Below, piece after piece: positions 38,363-50,803 of a stretch of DNA of 64,000 bases. The translations under genes were made by a program, and so were the position numbers. The DNA comes from Drosophila pseudoobscura (taxonomy: Eukaryota; Arthropoda; Insecta; Diptera; Drosophilidae). The stretch spans positions 3,472,001 to 3,536,000 of the forward strand of contig NC_046681.1 of assembly GCF_009870125.1 (NCBI RefSeq), written 5' to 3'. Positions within the stretch are counted from its first letter, which is position 1, and each line of letters starts with the position of its first letter. The notes under the pieces are model-generated. The model saw nothing but the letters and a program-made list of their open reading frames with translations, did not search any database and had not been told where the DNA came from.

Positions 38363-41300
38363 TGCTCGGCCAAGCTGACCGCAGGATTCGTCGCCCGACG
38401 GTTTATGCTCTTGGTTTTATGTCCATAAGCCTTTCTGCTTATGCTCTAAGTCCACGGATCCATTTTGGACCCTGTTTGAATTATGCTTTTACATATTTTT
38501 ATTCACTTACCACATTCCCCCGGACAACGGGGTTAGCTTAATCAAATTATGGCTTATCTTGGCGGAGGTCGAAACGCAAATAGCCATAAACATGTAGATT
38601 ATTTCCCCATTGACCACGTCCAGGAGTCGAGCGGTCACCCACATTGCCACGCCTGGGCCGAGGGTTCCGTGTGACCTTGTTTCCTCCGGCGATTTTATTA
38701 TATGAGAGAATAAACCCTTTAATGGTCTCCACAATGCAGCGCATAAATTTCAGCACTGCCTCTGGTAATTAAAAGTCCAGTGTTATAGATTGTGTGTGCG
38801 CAGCAGAGATCTAAGGATTGATCGGGGACAGTACTCGTAACTATCAGACCGAAATAACCATCGGGTGAGCTGGCCCAGTTTGTTTTAGAACATACCAGAA
38901 GGTGAAAGCCCTAGATTTAAAAAATGTGTACATATACGGGGCCAATAGGTCGATCGCTTCTGTTCAATGCTGGTTAAGGAAGGTTTGGTTTGGTTGAAAT
39001 ATCTTAGTAAGCTGTCAAATACCACATACTCGTACAAATATGAACCTTTTCTTTCGATCGATCCTATCAATAATGTAATATGCTCTTTGACCACTCTTAT
39101 GTAAATATCCGCAAACCTATACAATCAATATTCATTAAAACTACTCATCAGTCTAAATAAATGGACACACCAGAGCTTTAACATTCATGTGGCTATTTCC
39201 CGCAAAAAATTAACCAAAACAATCCATAAATATCGACTCGTTAGAGCACATACGAATACGAAAACGAGTACGATGGGATGGGGATGGGGATGGGGGAGAG
39301 CAGCAGAAGGAGAACCGGCATCATTTCATGCTCCATTCAAATGTTGCTCAATCTCATTCAAACAATTTGTATTGTAGTTTTATTACCACAATAAAACGGA
39401 TAAAGGAGCTCCGTCTTTGCCCGAGAAAGGGATACAATAAGGGCAGACCCGAGAAAAGGGGGCGTGCCGACTCCAGTCGTGTGTGCTCTCCTTTTAAATT
39501 GGTTAAATTTCCGCACGGACTAAATTCTCCTTGCAAACTGAAAGAAGTAAAAATATTTCACGCTTCATGGAACTGACGATTTGGGCATGGGTGAAGAGAC
39601 GAAGGCCGTTTTATAGAGTCCTTTCCGGAATATTTCACACTTTGCCCCCGTACAAATCGGTGACACGTGGCAAGTGCCATATAATTTATACCAGAAAGAA
39701 TAAAGCACGGACGAAGAAGAGCTGTGGCGAGACTTTGCCGAGTGTCAAATTTGATACGCTCAATCTGGCCACGAATTTTTCAGCATTTTTCGTCGCCGGA
39801 AACTTTAAAATTTTTTCGGGTCTTAGTTTGCGGAACTTTTCGATTGAATGACCCAACTCATTTGGCTTAAAATTCCATTTCCCATTTTCCCCACTCTCAA
39901 AGAGAGTAAATTAATTTTTCTCTTTTGTGGCGTTTTGCAACTTATTTTTGAGCGTTTTTCTTTCATGTATCTCAAGAAAAAAGTTATCTTCAATCAATTT
40001 TCTTGGATTATACGCTGTAGCTGCTCCTTTCAGTAGCCCAGAGCCAGACCTTTGTTGGGAACCCCTCCATATCCATACAGACATATGTATTTCCGATTCA
40101 TATCTAAATCTATTACAATTCATATTCATATGCCGAGCACACAGATATCCACCCTCCTTCGTCCGACCTTCCCTGACGCGTGAGGGTATCGGATACAGTG
40201 CGTCTCGCTACGATACGTCATGGCATGACGACAATTTATGTTGAATTTGAGGACTAACTTTACTTTTTTACTCCTCAATACACAACTAATGTTAGATACG
40301 CAAATCTCTTGGAATTCGACATATGTAGCCTCTCTTTTGATCATCAATAAATTTTAATAAATTAAAGAATTACTAAATAAATGACCCAAGGAAATTATTA
40401 CCGAAGGAAAAACTTTTAATGTTTAAGATTTTTACACAAATTTAAATGGTTGAATAAATCATACTTGATACATATCTTTATTCATTCCTTCCTGCCTGAT
40501 TAATAAACATTAATTTTGTAATTGTATTAATCCTTAAGCAAATAAATCCCACAGCTGAACTTATTCGATATCGTATTACTCCTAAATACGATACTACTAT
40601 ATACGATCTATAGAATAAAAGTGTATTTTTCATATGGATACGGCTACAACTGCCGTATTGCTCTGGCACGGACTGTACTCGCAGAAGTTAAATCAAGTGT
40701 TAAAGAGTTTTTTAAGAAACGTCTTCTTCTAGACCGTCTCGTGTCGCAAGTTCTTTTGCGACTTTCTACCCCTTTTATGGGCCTTTTCCGTTCAGTTCCG
40801 TTCCGTTCTGCCGCTGCTTAGCCTAATATCCAAATAAACATACTTTATCCGTTATTGCCGTCGAATTTATGGTTTTTTAAATGACGGCCCACCTCCTCGG
40901 AGAACTCCCCGAATGGAAATATGAAATGCGACGGCTTTGATAAGGGTATCTGGTTTTCTTTGAGAGAGTCAGCTCAGGCGGGTTGGGTTGTGTTGAGTCT
41001 ATTGGTGGACCGTTCGACAGCTGGCCGAAAATGTTTGGGAGGGGAACGTCGAGGAGGCGAATCTAAATCTTTTCCAGAATAAAGCACGGTCCACCCCTTC
41101 GAATGGCAGCACATTCGCCAGCGCATCCGCGATAATCCCAATGCATATTCTCAATCGCAATTAAAACTAGTGACAAGGTCACACTTTTTGCAAAGATAAC
41201 AGAAAAATGCTAAAAGTGACGACGACGATGGCGGCGCCGCTAACGAAATTGCAAATGCTGCACATGGGAAACACATGTACATACATGTACAATCAGGCCC

Positions 41301-44300
41301 AGACATGCACCGCCGCTTGTGTGTGTGCGTGTGTGTCTGCACTTTTCAATGGAATGCAATGGAGATCCGTGACAACATAATGCCCCTCCGCCCCAGCAGA
41401 CAGAGATACACCTACCCCAACGCAGCCAGCCGGGCTTATGCGCAGGCCCGAGACTGGAAAATGAATTACGAAGCGACCCGGTAGGGCGGGGTAGGGAGGG
41501 ACACCGACACCACTCAGCATCTGTAATGGGGGCTGCTGCTGCTGCTGCTGTTACTTCTGCTTAGGTGTGAATTCTGTTGAGAGAAAGAGAGAGCGAAATT
41601 ACATAGAAATTAAGCAGAGGAGTGGAGCCGCAGCACCAACAACAGGAACAAACTTGTTGGAGCAAGCGCATATTTCATATTTTGCCAGAGCCGTTACGCC
41701 CCCAGTGCGTTTGTGTTTGTGTGCGTGTGCGTTTGAGTGTGAAAAGCTTCAGCCATACATATCTGGACAAGTGCGTGTGCGTGTGTGTTCAGGTAGCTTT
41801 CAATTATGTTTTGTGGAATGTTAAACATGCATATGTGTGTACATACATACATACATACTCATTATTATGTACTCAACTGTTTGTTGTTTGAACCATACCA
41901 CCTGCAGGCATATATAGGAGTACATACTTATGTATACGAACACGTACCACGTACATTTAGTGAAAGCTCCATCCAAGTTTGATGTCCGTCCAACAGAGAA
42001 GGCTTTCGACTGATCAACGAGTGAAGGATCATCAGAATTGACAGATACAAGACCTACAACTATTCAGACTACAACAAATAAAATTTTCACCAAATATGTA
42101 TGCTCATATTCGATGTGCATTTAATATAAGAAGGAAAATTCAAATTGAGGAGCATTATTTGATGTTGTTTCTCGTCCAATCAAATGAGCATTTGCATAGT
42201 GCTTTCGTTCAACATGAAAGAGCGATTTTCATTGTATTTCAAATAGAAAATATAAGTTCGATTGCGTTTCTTTAGTATTTGTATAAAAATCAAATTATTT
42301 TAAGAGTATAATCCACAGCTTCCCTCCTTACCTCACATGGAGATAGAAGGTCGGGGGAAACGGAACAAAAATAAGAAAGATACGAAAGCTAGACACCCTT
42401 GAAGATACATATGTATATCGGCCCTACTACCCACCAGGAAAGAGCTGGTTTGGTTTTCAGTTATTTTTAAAAGTCCTCAAACGGAACGGATCTAGTGTAA
42501 TCAACCTCAATTCAAGATCTTTTGGTGCTCCATACCTGTTTCTCAGCTACGAAATAAAGACATCATTAGAAAATCATGTAACACATTAGTCCAACTGTCG
42601 TCACCACACCCACAGGGGGCAGAGGCAGGCAAAATTGCCATTATGTTGAACACGCAAGTCAATTGATGCAATTTGTCCGACCAGTTGGAGTACAAGGCTC
42701 CCCCAGCTTAAGTTTCTGCCCTGAACGGCAATTTCCCCAGTGACAATCTGACATCCCGTAACAGGTTCACGGTCTGACGAGTAGTGGGTGGTTCCCCATC
42801 TCCCTGTGGGTTCGGGTTCGGGCTCTGGTTCGGGGGTGTAGATGGAGATGGCTTTCTCTCATCAACAGTTAGCAGCTTCTCCTGCTGCTGCTGGCTGATT
42901 TAAGGGTTGCCAGCCCGGTGCCCGACCCTTAAATGAATTGCGGCGATTTATTGCGGTAATACTCATTTAGTTGCCCGCCAAACGCTCTCGCCCCCCGGTT
43001 CTGTCCTTGCCTCGAGCGGGCGAACCGAACGAAGTCGAGTTGAGTGCAAACAATGCACGCCATAAAAATAAATCTCTCGCTGTGGTAGTGTGTGGAGTGT
43101 GGAGTGTTTGGTTATACCCGTGGGAAGTCCCGGCGAGAAGTTGTCAATTACTTGCGAATCGATCTGGATGGGATTTGGTATTCATGTCACTTGCAGGTGC
43201 AGGACATCTCGGACCTTGTCCGGGTCTGTCTAGAGGAGTAATCACTATAATTGGGCACTGGGCTTGACAAAGACTGAGAAAAAAGTACGTGATATGCATT
43301 TGTACGCTTTTGGCCAATTAATAAGCCAATTCCAACAGTACGTACCCACACCTTATCGGCGACCACGTAAATCAGCTTTATATCATGAAAATGAGCTCAA
43401 AATTCAATTACATGGTGTCTTGTCTTCTCTCTCGGTATACCATCCACCATACACCACCGAGTACCACCTACTCGTGCATAAATCAAGAAGTTTTTCAACC
43501 TGTCGGCCTGGGATTCTCATTTGCCCAAGCACCCAACATCTTAGCAGCTTCTAAGCCGCTTTGCCTGCCGCCGCTCATAACTCACACAGGCATTTTGTCA
43601 CATTATGCATTTAAATTTAATTTGTAATTTATGAGCAGCTTTGCAGACCTCTCGGCCTGCGTTGCCAACTAATTAGGATTTCAGTGTTTCAGGTACTCTC
43701 CCAGCATCTCCCAGCATAGCTGAACAGCCTCCCTCCCAGTTCCCCGCCACTTAATAGCATAATTAATCGATATTAAATGAACATCAGAACAATAAACGCC
43801 GGAAGAAACCCACAAAAGGTTAAATTAAACGAAGTAATTGTTACAGAGGCAAGCTTCCCCTGTCCCACTCTTACCCACCCCCTGTGTGCCAGTCATTCAG
43901 TCCCCCCCGTCGAGGGTTGGCTTGCCCTGCTCTGGCCTGGTCCTTTACAATGCATAATAAACAGTCGAGCAGGCACGAAGCAAACAGAAGTGGGGAGCAG
44001 TGCGCTCAGTTTTTGATTTTTAAACGGCATGCCTGAGAGCCTGGGGCTCAGAACAAGGCTGTAAAGCGCACAAAGTCACACGGCAGGTGGCGGAACGACA
44101 CAGATTGGGGGGAGGCAAGCACAAAGTGATTTAAATGCATTCCTAATGGGATGAAATCATGTGCTCTGTCTGGCCATCCACTTGCCCTTCCAGTCCCGCT
44201 TCGATTTGCGGTTGCCAGGGGGCCATGAATATGCATAGAGTTGCGCTTTTGATGTGCGCATCCATCCCCCTCTGAGACAACACGGCTTCAATCTTACGCT

Positions 44301-44557
44301 AACTTATGGCAGAGTTGAACCTAAACTAGAGTTTTTTAATTAAAGTGTCGCCTATAAAATTATAATTAATGCCGTCCAGAGCAGGGACTGGATATTTAGT
44401 TGCCCAGCCAAATCCGCTTAGAATAATTTCATAACGATTTGAGGCCCCGCCGTTTAAAAGGTCACATTAAGTATCTTATCAGAGCTAAGCAGATGGGGTG
44501 AGGTTACTGGGGGTCACCTCGACGGGCAGCCCAGCAGGATTTATCTGTGGAATGTGG

Positions 44558-45925
44558 CTAAAGCTTTTGACGCTCGTTAGAGACACTCTGCGGTCTCAAG
44601 TGCCCATTTGGTGGGGGAATGTTAATTTCCAGATTTTGAACCAAGGCCCCAAAAGTGTACCGATGCAAGTTCTTTGAGCGCGCCCTAAACTCATCAACGG
44701 TGCCGGCAAAACTGATGATCTCATCGACATGTTGCGGCTCTGGCAAGTAGTAGTCATCGCCTGAAGCAGAGAATCTGGTTAGGTCTTATCAAGGCATAAT
44801 ATTCATTAAACCAACCAGGCAAGACATACACCATAGAGCCCTCGCAAGCATAGAGCAAAGGCATGAACATGGTGGTACCCATCCTGCTGCGATTTGTGGC
44901 AAAGCCCAGAAGAGATTTGTACGTCCCGACTCCAGCAAGTCGCGCCAGCTCGTAGAATTGAGGGGGCATAAACCAGAGATTCCCCCCTTTGTTCAGTCGC
45001 AGAAACTCCAACGGAGTAAGCCACTAAGTGAAAATGTGAACAAAATTGGTAAAACGGGTAATATTAAAGCCAAAGCTCACCAGAGTCTCCTTGACCTCAG
45101 AAGACTCCCCAAGCAGGCTGGGCTGTGTGTCCACAAAAGCTGCGAAGAAGACAGTCTCATAGCTGTGAAGTTAGTTTTTTAGTTTCAGTATAAAAACTGC
45201 AAGCATTCTATCACCAACCCTTTGCGGACGATGGAAGGACTGGCCCAGGCCGACCATTCGTGTAGGGCCCACAAATCCGGAACCACCTGTAGCTGCCGAC
45301 ATAGGTTAAGAAATTCGCTGGGTTTGTTGTGCACTCGTCGCTGCCAAGCCTTCCGATCTGTGAGCTCCTTTGGCAAGGCAATATTACCAAAGTTTAATTC
45401 ATTTTTACTGCGACCCAGGAGAATTCCAACCTCTTCAAAGCACTCCCTCAAAGCGGTCAGGCGTAGTGTAATCTCACTAGACGAAAAGAGTACAAAGATC
45501 AGTTCAGTAATCTTTGTGATACATGTGCCACCTTTGGACCCACCGCGACCAAATATTCGAGCGCTTGAAGAACCGGTCATAGCAGCCCGTGCCCTGGGGC
45601 GCCAGTATAGCTGGCCTGTCATCCCGGATCAGCACCAGGCGCCTCAGGGCCTCCTGTGGCACACCGAACTCCTCGAAATACTGCAGCCAGGAAACGCCTT
45701 CATCCGCCTCGCTGTCCAGCAGGCCCCCAGGGAAGACAGTTTGATTCGTTACGATTGCTGTGGGATCGCTGCGCTTGAGCATCAATAGCTGGAAGATCAG
45801 AAGGGTTTAATTCCCATTATACACTTGTGCCTTATACTTGCATTGTAATCTTGGTGCTTGTTGGCCTCTTTGGAGACTAGGATGAGACTGGCCGAGGTTC
45901 GCCACTTGCTAGTTGCAGTAGACAT
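44558..45925 (-). CDS. NUDT19-type Nudix hydrolase, copy A, six exons
   Basis: Predicted CoA or acyl-CoA diphosphatase of the NUDT19 group. Minus-strand exons 45925-45842, 45788-45544, 45476-45219, 45162-45081, 45023-44816 and 44760-44558 join in frame to 359 aa, close to NUDT19. The Nudix signature is split by the long insertion typical of NUDT19: VFPGG at 46-50 and RECFEEVGIL at 120-129, with all catalytic glutamates present. The first intron (45841-45789) has a GC donor, GCAAGT. The protein ends RQKL, not a canonical peroxisomal signal. Fly genes CG10194, CG10195 and CG18094 belong to this family; I cannot say which is the ortholog. It is divergent from WYG-1, with a DRE site between. Confidence 0.88.
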
Positions 45926-45971
45926 TTTAAAACATTAACAAAATATTTTGTTCCTCCATCAGCTGATTGCC

Positions 45972-45979
45972 TATCGATA
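45972..45979. promoter_or_regulatory. DRE (DREF) site TATCGATA, Nudix-A / WYG-1 interval
   Basis: A perfect palindromic DRE 47 bp upstream of the Nudix-A start codon, within a longer ATCGATATCGATAT run. DRE sites mark housekeeping promoters in flies, so it more likely serves Nudix-A than the secreted WYG-1 gene. Confidence 0.55.
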
Positions 45980-46164
45980 TCGATATCCTGGTCTGAGCAA
46001 CAAAAAACACGTTATCTTTACCAGCACTAGAGAGTTTCGAATTCGTGCAAAATTCAAAATTTTGCAGCCTGATAAAACCGTTCACTAAAAATATTTTTAA
46101 AGTGGAGGAAACAAGAACAAAACAAAGCAAAATTGATAGCCGCGTGCACACGTGTTGCGAAACA

Positions 46165-46172
46165 TATTTAAG
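46165..46172 (+). promoter_or_regulatory. Possible TATA box of WYG-1
   Basis: TATTTAAG lies 71 bp upstream of the WYG-1 start codon. The spacing would place transcription start near 46195-46200 and leave a short leader, common for secreted tissue-specific fly genes. Confidence 0.35.
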
Positions 46173-46235
46173 CGCTGAAAGCGAAGCACCGAAGACACTT
46201 CCAGTTGGAATTGTAGTTTGAAAACAACTTGGGCA

Positions 46236-47820
46236 ATGAATATTCTGCTGTCGCTCTTGTTTCTCGGCTGTATCTGCAGCTGCCTTGGGGATGATGAACA
46301 CATCACGGAGCTGCTGACGAAGAACACCGAGGAGCTGAGCGAAACCAATGCTCTGTTGACCAGCATCGACACCGTCGGTAAAAGAATCGAAGCGAATTTG
46401 AAAGAGCAGCGCGAAGCTCTCCAAGTCATCGGTCTGGTCGAGCAGCTACTAGCCAAGCAGAATAATTTCCTGGAGGCCCAAGCCGAGGCATTATTGGAAA
46501 CCTTCGCCAATACCTCCCGGCAGGGGCATGAGTATGCCAAGAAAACGGCAAGGGAGCTCCACGATCTGGCTCTGCTCCAGGAGGGAACCAAGCACTTGAT
46601 CCTCCACCTGGAGGCCAAGCTTGACGCCTATCAGAAGCACTTAATCCAAAGTGCCCGCGGCATCGACCGCAGCATCGACGGCCTCACGAAGCTGGTTACG
46701 CGAACTGTCTTGCCCCAACTCAATGGACTGCAGTGCTCATTCGACAGTCTAGAAACTTCGCAAATTAACATTGAAGTGGAGCTGAAGAGCTTGTCCGGTG
46801 TGAAGGAGTTGAGCGAGGACTCCAACCACAAACTGGGCATTCTGGATCACCAACTCAAGCATCTCAATCGCACCCAGGAGAATCGTCTCGAGGGTCTCAC
46901 GAGTGCAGTGAGGCATCTCAGGCCGTTAAACACGAGGCAAATCGAAGGTGCTCTTCGCGAGCTGATCATTTCCCAGAAACGCATCGAGCTGGATTTGGAG
47001 GAATGCGGCAAGCACTCCCACAACCCACATCATATTCCTCCACCTAAATCCGATTCCCAAAGCTATGCACCCACACCCCCTCAGCACTCGCATCACGCTC
47101 CTCAGCCTGAATCCCACTCCCAAAGCTATGTAGCCCCAGCCCCACACCACCCGCATCATGGCTCACAGCAGGAATCCCATCTCCACAGCTATGGAATCGC
47201 AGCTCCACAGCCGCACCATCCCAACCAACAGTCGTACCAACAGACGAGGTCCAAGCCCGTGGATCTTGTTCAGATGTGGAGCATTAAGGATCCAGAGAAT
47301 CCTGGTAAGTGGGGCATCCATCATGAACTCTCTCTCTGAGATTTCTGAGATCATTATATCACATCGATTTCCAGGCGAACATTCCGAGAACCATCGCGTG
47401 AGCGCCTATGCCGAGTCTCCGGAGCCCAGGGCAGAGCACGCCTCGTCGTCAAACCCAAGACATTATGAGAAGTCGGAGTCTCACCAGAACACTGGAGCCG
47501 CGTCTTCCCACTCGGTGTCCTGGCAACACCCTCTACCCTGGGAGGAGGTCTCTCCCTACCATTCCGCTCCTAATCCTAGTCAGCCCTGGAAACCAGCGTC
47601 TCCCCACCAACCTCTTCCCAGGCCCCAGCCCAAGCAGAAACCATGCGAGAAGGGACATTCAGCTGGATATGCATCGTCACCAGCTTCCCCACAATCCTAT
47701 AAGCCTCAGAAGGGCTCTAAATCTGGCTCTGGCTCTGGCTCTGTCCATAAACATATAGCCCAGCCGGGCGACTCGTTCAGGATCTGGTATGGGGATGATT
47801 CCATAAAAGATGCTTACTAA
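46236..47820 (+). CDS. Secreted coiled-coil protein with C-terminal WYG motif (WYG-1)
   Basis: Unnamed here; I do not recognise a described family. Exons 46236-47304 and 47375-47820 give 504 aa. The first ATG in this frame is 46236; it opens a clear signal peptide (MNILLSLLFLGCICSCLG, then DD). Residues of about 20-255 are heptad-rich, with no globular domain seen. LNRTQ (Asn211) is an N-glycosylation sequon, and a lone cysteine follows in LDLEECGK (Cys257). The remainder is H/P/Q/S-rich with imperfect repeats (QP.SHSQSY), then GDSFRIWYGDDSIKDAY at the end. Sequon, cysteine, late intron and WYG are shared with the gene at 49679, so the two are paralogs. Probably an extracellular, possibly disulphide-linked oligomer; the function is unknown. 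Confidence 0.85.
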
Positions 47821-48587
47821 AGAAAATTGGAGCTTGAAAAACGGATTTCTTCGAATAGGAAATTAGACCAATGGATACTGGTTACTTACTAGTACACATT
47901 CGATATATACCATTCATCTTTAAATAAAAAAAACATTAACGCAACCCGATAGAGTGTGAAACTAAAGACCATACAATACCAAGATGTTGCATGAGGGAGC
48001 TGGTTTATGGCGGGGTATCCGTTACGCCCCGTAGACAGAGGGCGCGCACGGGGATTCAATTCTTTTTTCACCTATGCTTCGTCTTTTCAGCTCTTCTAGG
48101 TCCCAAAATCGTACAACAAATAAAAAGGTAATCCGGTAATTTTTAGCAAGAAATACATAGTCTTTGGCGACGCACAAAGTCGATCCCTAGAAAAAGCGAA
48201 TGGTTCAAAACGGAATGCCCAATAATGCAATAACAAATTGTACGTCTTGGACATGACGAGGCACATTTTGACCGAGACTGGGACCGACTGCGGCTCCCCA
48301 GAACTGTGTATTTATTGTAGGATTCTGCGACGACTCAGCTACCTAAAGGCATCGACGAACAGACGAAGCCGAGTAAGCAGCGGAGCCGCGGTGAAGGGAT
48401 AGCCTTAAAGAAAATTTAAATGGAAATTGTTCCTGTTGCAATGTCTTGTTTTTGTATAGTTTATGATAGTACATATACCCATGATCACGATCACGATACT
48501 ACCACGGCCCTCTATCCGTTTGACGGTTTCCATTAGAATTGGTCTACTTACAGACTCTAACATCTGCCTGAAACTTTGTACAGACCC

Positions 48588-48767
48588 TTCTTTCAAATCC
48601 AGGCAGTTAGTATGTATAAGTCGGAAACCCAAAGATTAACCGATCAGGAGCTCAACAAGGTGGCCAAGTCCGTCGGCAGACATCTGGAGGAGATCGATGA
48701 ACCTAACCTAACCTTCTTTTAAATCCAGGCAGTAAGTATGTATAAGTCTGAAACCCAAAGATCAACC
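48588..48767. repeat. 54 bp direct repeat pair
   Basis: The two copies, starting at 48588 and 48714, share the core AAATCCAGGCAGT and TATGTATAAGTC with only a few mismatches. The 126 bp offset encloses the WYG-2 fragment. Confidence 0.8.
48648..48697 (+). pseudogene. 50 bp fragment of WYG-2 coding sequence
   Basis: Matches 50105-50154 of WYG-2 at 49 of 50 positions by my alignment (one G/A change inside CCGTCGRCAG), in the same orientation. It corresponds to the ELNKVAKSVDRHLEEI segment. No start, signal or splice site accompanies it, so it is a duplicated scrap, not a gene. Confidence 0.8.
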
Positions 48768-49678
48768 TATATCATATAAATTCCATAGGAGCAATCGGCC
48801 GAAAGCAGGTGATTACCATAATTTATTTGTTTCTGAATATAAACCAACCAAAATCTGGTAAAAGCTGTTTAATTGGACCCAGGAATTATCGGATGTACTA
48901 AAAAGGAGAATCAAAATCTGATGATTATATAGCTGAAATAGCAAATGCTCGAGTTACTAGGATATACATAACATATATTTAAGTCTTCGCTAACTTCCTC
49001 CCTGGTGAAATATTTGTTCAAGAACATTTCGAAAATGTCGTTTCACGTGAACTTACGATAAACTCATAATTCGTAAAATTTAATACATGTATTTTCCGGT
49101 CGCCATTATCTCAAATATGGTTTGGTTTTCTAAATGAGCAGGCCTATTTTTGAATGGAATTCAGGCTACAAACCCAAAGCTAAGATGAAATAGTCACGTT
49201 TAGACTCTGGTATCGCCCATGACACACTAAAAAGCCAGAAAATCTCGACGAACGTGCCTATCACCACTCTTTTCTAAGCTCTCGAAAAGTCGTTGAACCA
49301 AACAAATCAGTGTAGTACACATGGATGATAGAGCATGGGTAAACAAGTGATGTTACATGTTGGTATCCGATTGTGGTCAAAATTCCAGCTGGTTATTATC
49401 TATCCAGACAAAATAGGAATCAAGTGCGATCTACTATACGTACGTACATAACTTGTTCCTGTCATTGGGAGGAAGATTAGCCATGAGCAGCTACGAGCTC
49501 GCAGCTGCGTCCACTAGCTTAATTTGAGAGTCTTGGGAGATAAAAGAAAACCGAAGCTAAGACACGTTTCAAATTGGATTGACGTTGTTGCCCAGTTAGT
49601 CTGGCTACTTAAGGTGCAGCCTACGCCGAGTGAGGGCAGTCAGCCGTGGAGATCCATCACAGACACTCGACGCACACA

Positions 49679-50694
49679 ATGAGGGCCCAATCGGTATTGC
49701 TATTGATCTGCATCAGTGGTGTTTGGACCGTTGCCGTGGAGCAAGAGGAGAAGTCGGGCGACAGGAAGATCGTACGCATATTGACGGAGATCAGCGCGCA
49801 GCTGGAGACGCTGGACATCAAGGCGACTGACGTAATCAAACATCAGAAAGGATTCGAGCATAAACTCAAGGATCAACGCGATCAGATAGAGGGCATTGTC
49901 AGACTAGAGGCTGGGCTGCTCAAACTGGAACAGGACACGGTCAACAGTTTCCAGTTGACGGCCACAGGGGTGAGGAACCTGACGGCCATCATTAACTCTT
50001 CCCATAGCCAGAACGAAAAGGCCATCCGGAATCTGGGCAAGGTAGAGATCGACATCAAAAGAGCCCTAGGCCAGGTCGATGCTGTTCAAAACAAACACGA
50101 GCAAGAGCTCAACAAGGTGGCCAAGTCCGTCGACAGACATCTGGAGGAGATCGAGCAGCTCCTCAAGCAGTCCGTTATCAGGGAGATCGTCTCACTGGAC
50201 AGGAAGGCCAAGGGTCTGCAGCATCAGCAGAGGAACATCGAGGCCAAAGTGGTCTACTTGGATGAGCTGAATGCTCTGACCAGCCGGGCGAACCAGAAAG
50301 TGGATCAACTGCAGCAGGGACTGCGCTCTCTAAACTACACGCAAGCGGAGAGCCTGGATGGCATTGAGAAGGTGATACTCGCGGTGCAGGGAGGCAGCTC
50401 GCAGATTGACCACAAGCTGGGAGCCCTGCTCAGGAATCAGAAGAACATTGAGAGCACTCTCGACGTCTGCAAGCGAGGCCATTATGCACACACAGGCAAT
50501 AAGAAGCCCCAGGACAGATGGTCCTCCGCCCACCAGTAAGTCCTTTGATCAGCAAGATTCTTTGAAACTTATAAAGCTGTTCTCTCTTCAGATCGCAGCC
50601 ACGACAAAAGCCGACGGAGTACGAGACCAGCTATGCCACAGAGGAAGAGGCCGAATACCTCTACAAGCTCTGGTACGGCAAGGAGAATGAATAA
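49679..50694 (+). CDS. Secreted coiled-coil protein with C-terminal WYG motif (WYG-2)
   Basis: Paralog of the gene at 46236. Exons 49679-50535 and 50592-50694 give 319 aa. The start is the ATG at 49679 (MRAQSVLLLICISGVWTVA, a clear signal peptide); an upstream in-frame ATG at 49646 would bury that peptide. Residues of about 30-265 are heptad-rich. LNYTQ (Asn219) matches the sequon of WYG-1 in position, and LDVCKRG (Cys264) matches its lone cysteine. The low-complexity part is much shorter, and the end is EAEYLYKLWYGKENE. The intron is again near the C-terminus. Convergent with Nudix-B, whose stop lies 110 bp away. Function unknown; an oligomeric extracellular protein is the simplest reading. 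Confidence 0.87.
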
Positions 50695-50803
50695 ACGAAC
50701 ATCTGCAGCATCTTATGCCAACTCTCTTGCTTAAACTGAAAATCCGAGCAGCTAACTCAAATTAAACATAAATAAATACACATTTGATCCTGTTCGTCCT
50801 GTT

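Larger units (their letters stand above)
28001..44557. other. 16 kb gene desert between tj and the Nudix cluster
   Basis: I find no exon with recognisable protein content on either strand. The interval alternates moderately GC-rich DNA full of simple repeats (CTC, GATGC, GACTCC, CATCCC, GGATGG, CACCCGGA) with AT-rich blocks. Repeated AATTTATGCC-type motifs occur at 35214 and 35524. Its length, position beside tj and lack of coding exons suggest enhancer-rich DNA, possibly with unannotated non-coding transcripts, but nothing in the sequence proves this. Confidence 0.4.
47821..49678. other. Interval between the WYG paralogs
   Basis: No intact gene. It contains a 54 bp direct repeat pair (48588-48641 and 48714-48767) with a 50 bp piece of WYG-2 coding sequence between the two copies. 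The rest is AT-rich except for a GC-richer patch near 48000-48060. A TACTTAAG at about 49606 is a weak TATA-like site for WYG-2. Confidence 0.5.

Noticed and set aside
46218-46235. Longer WYG-1 start at an upstream TTG
   Set aside because: TTG starts are not expected in fly nuclear genes, and the ATG at 46236 begins a perfect signal peptide.
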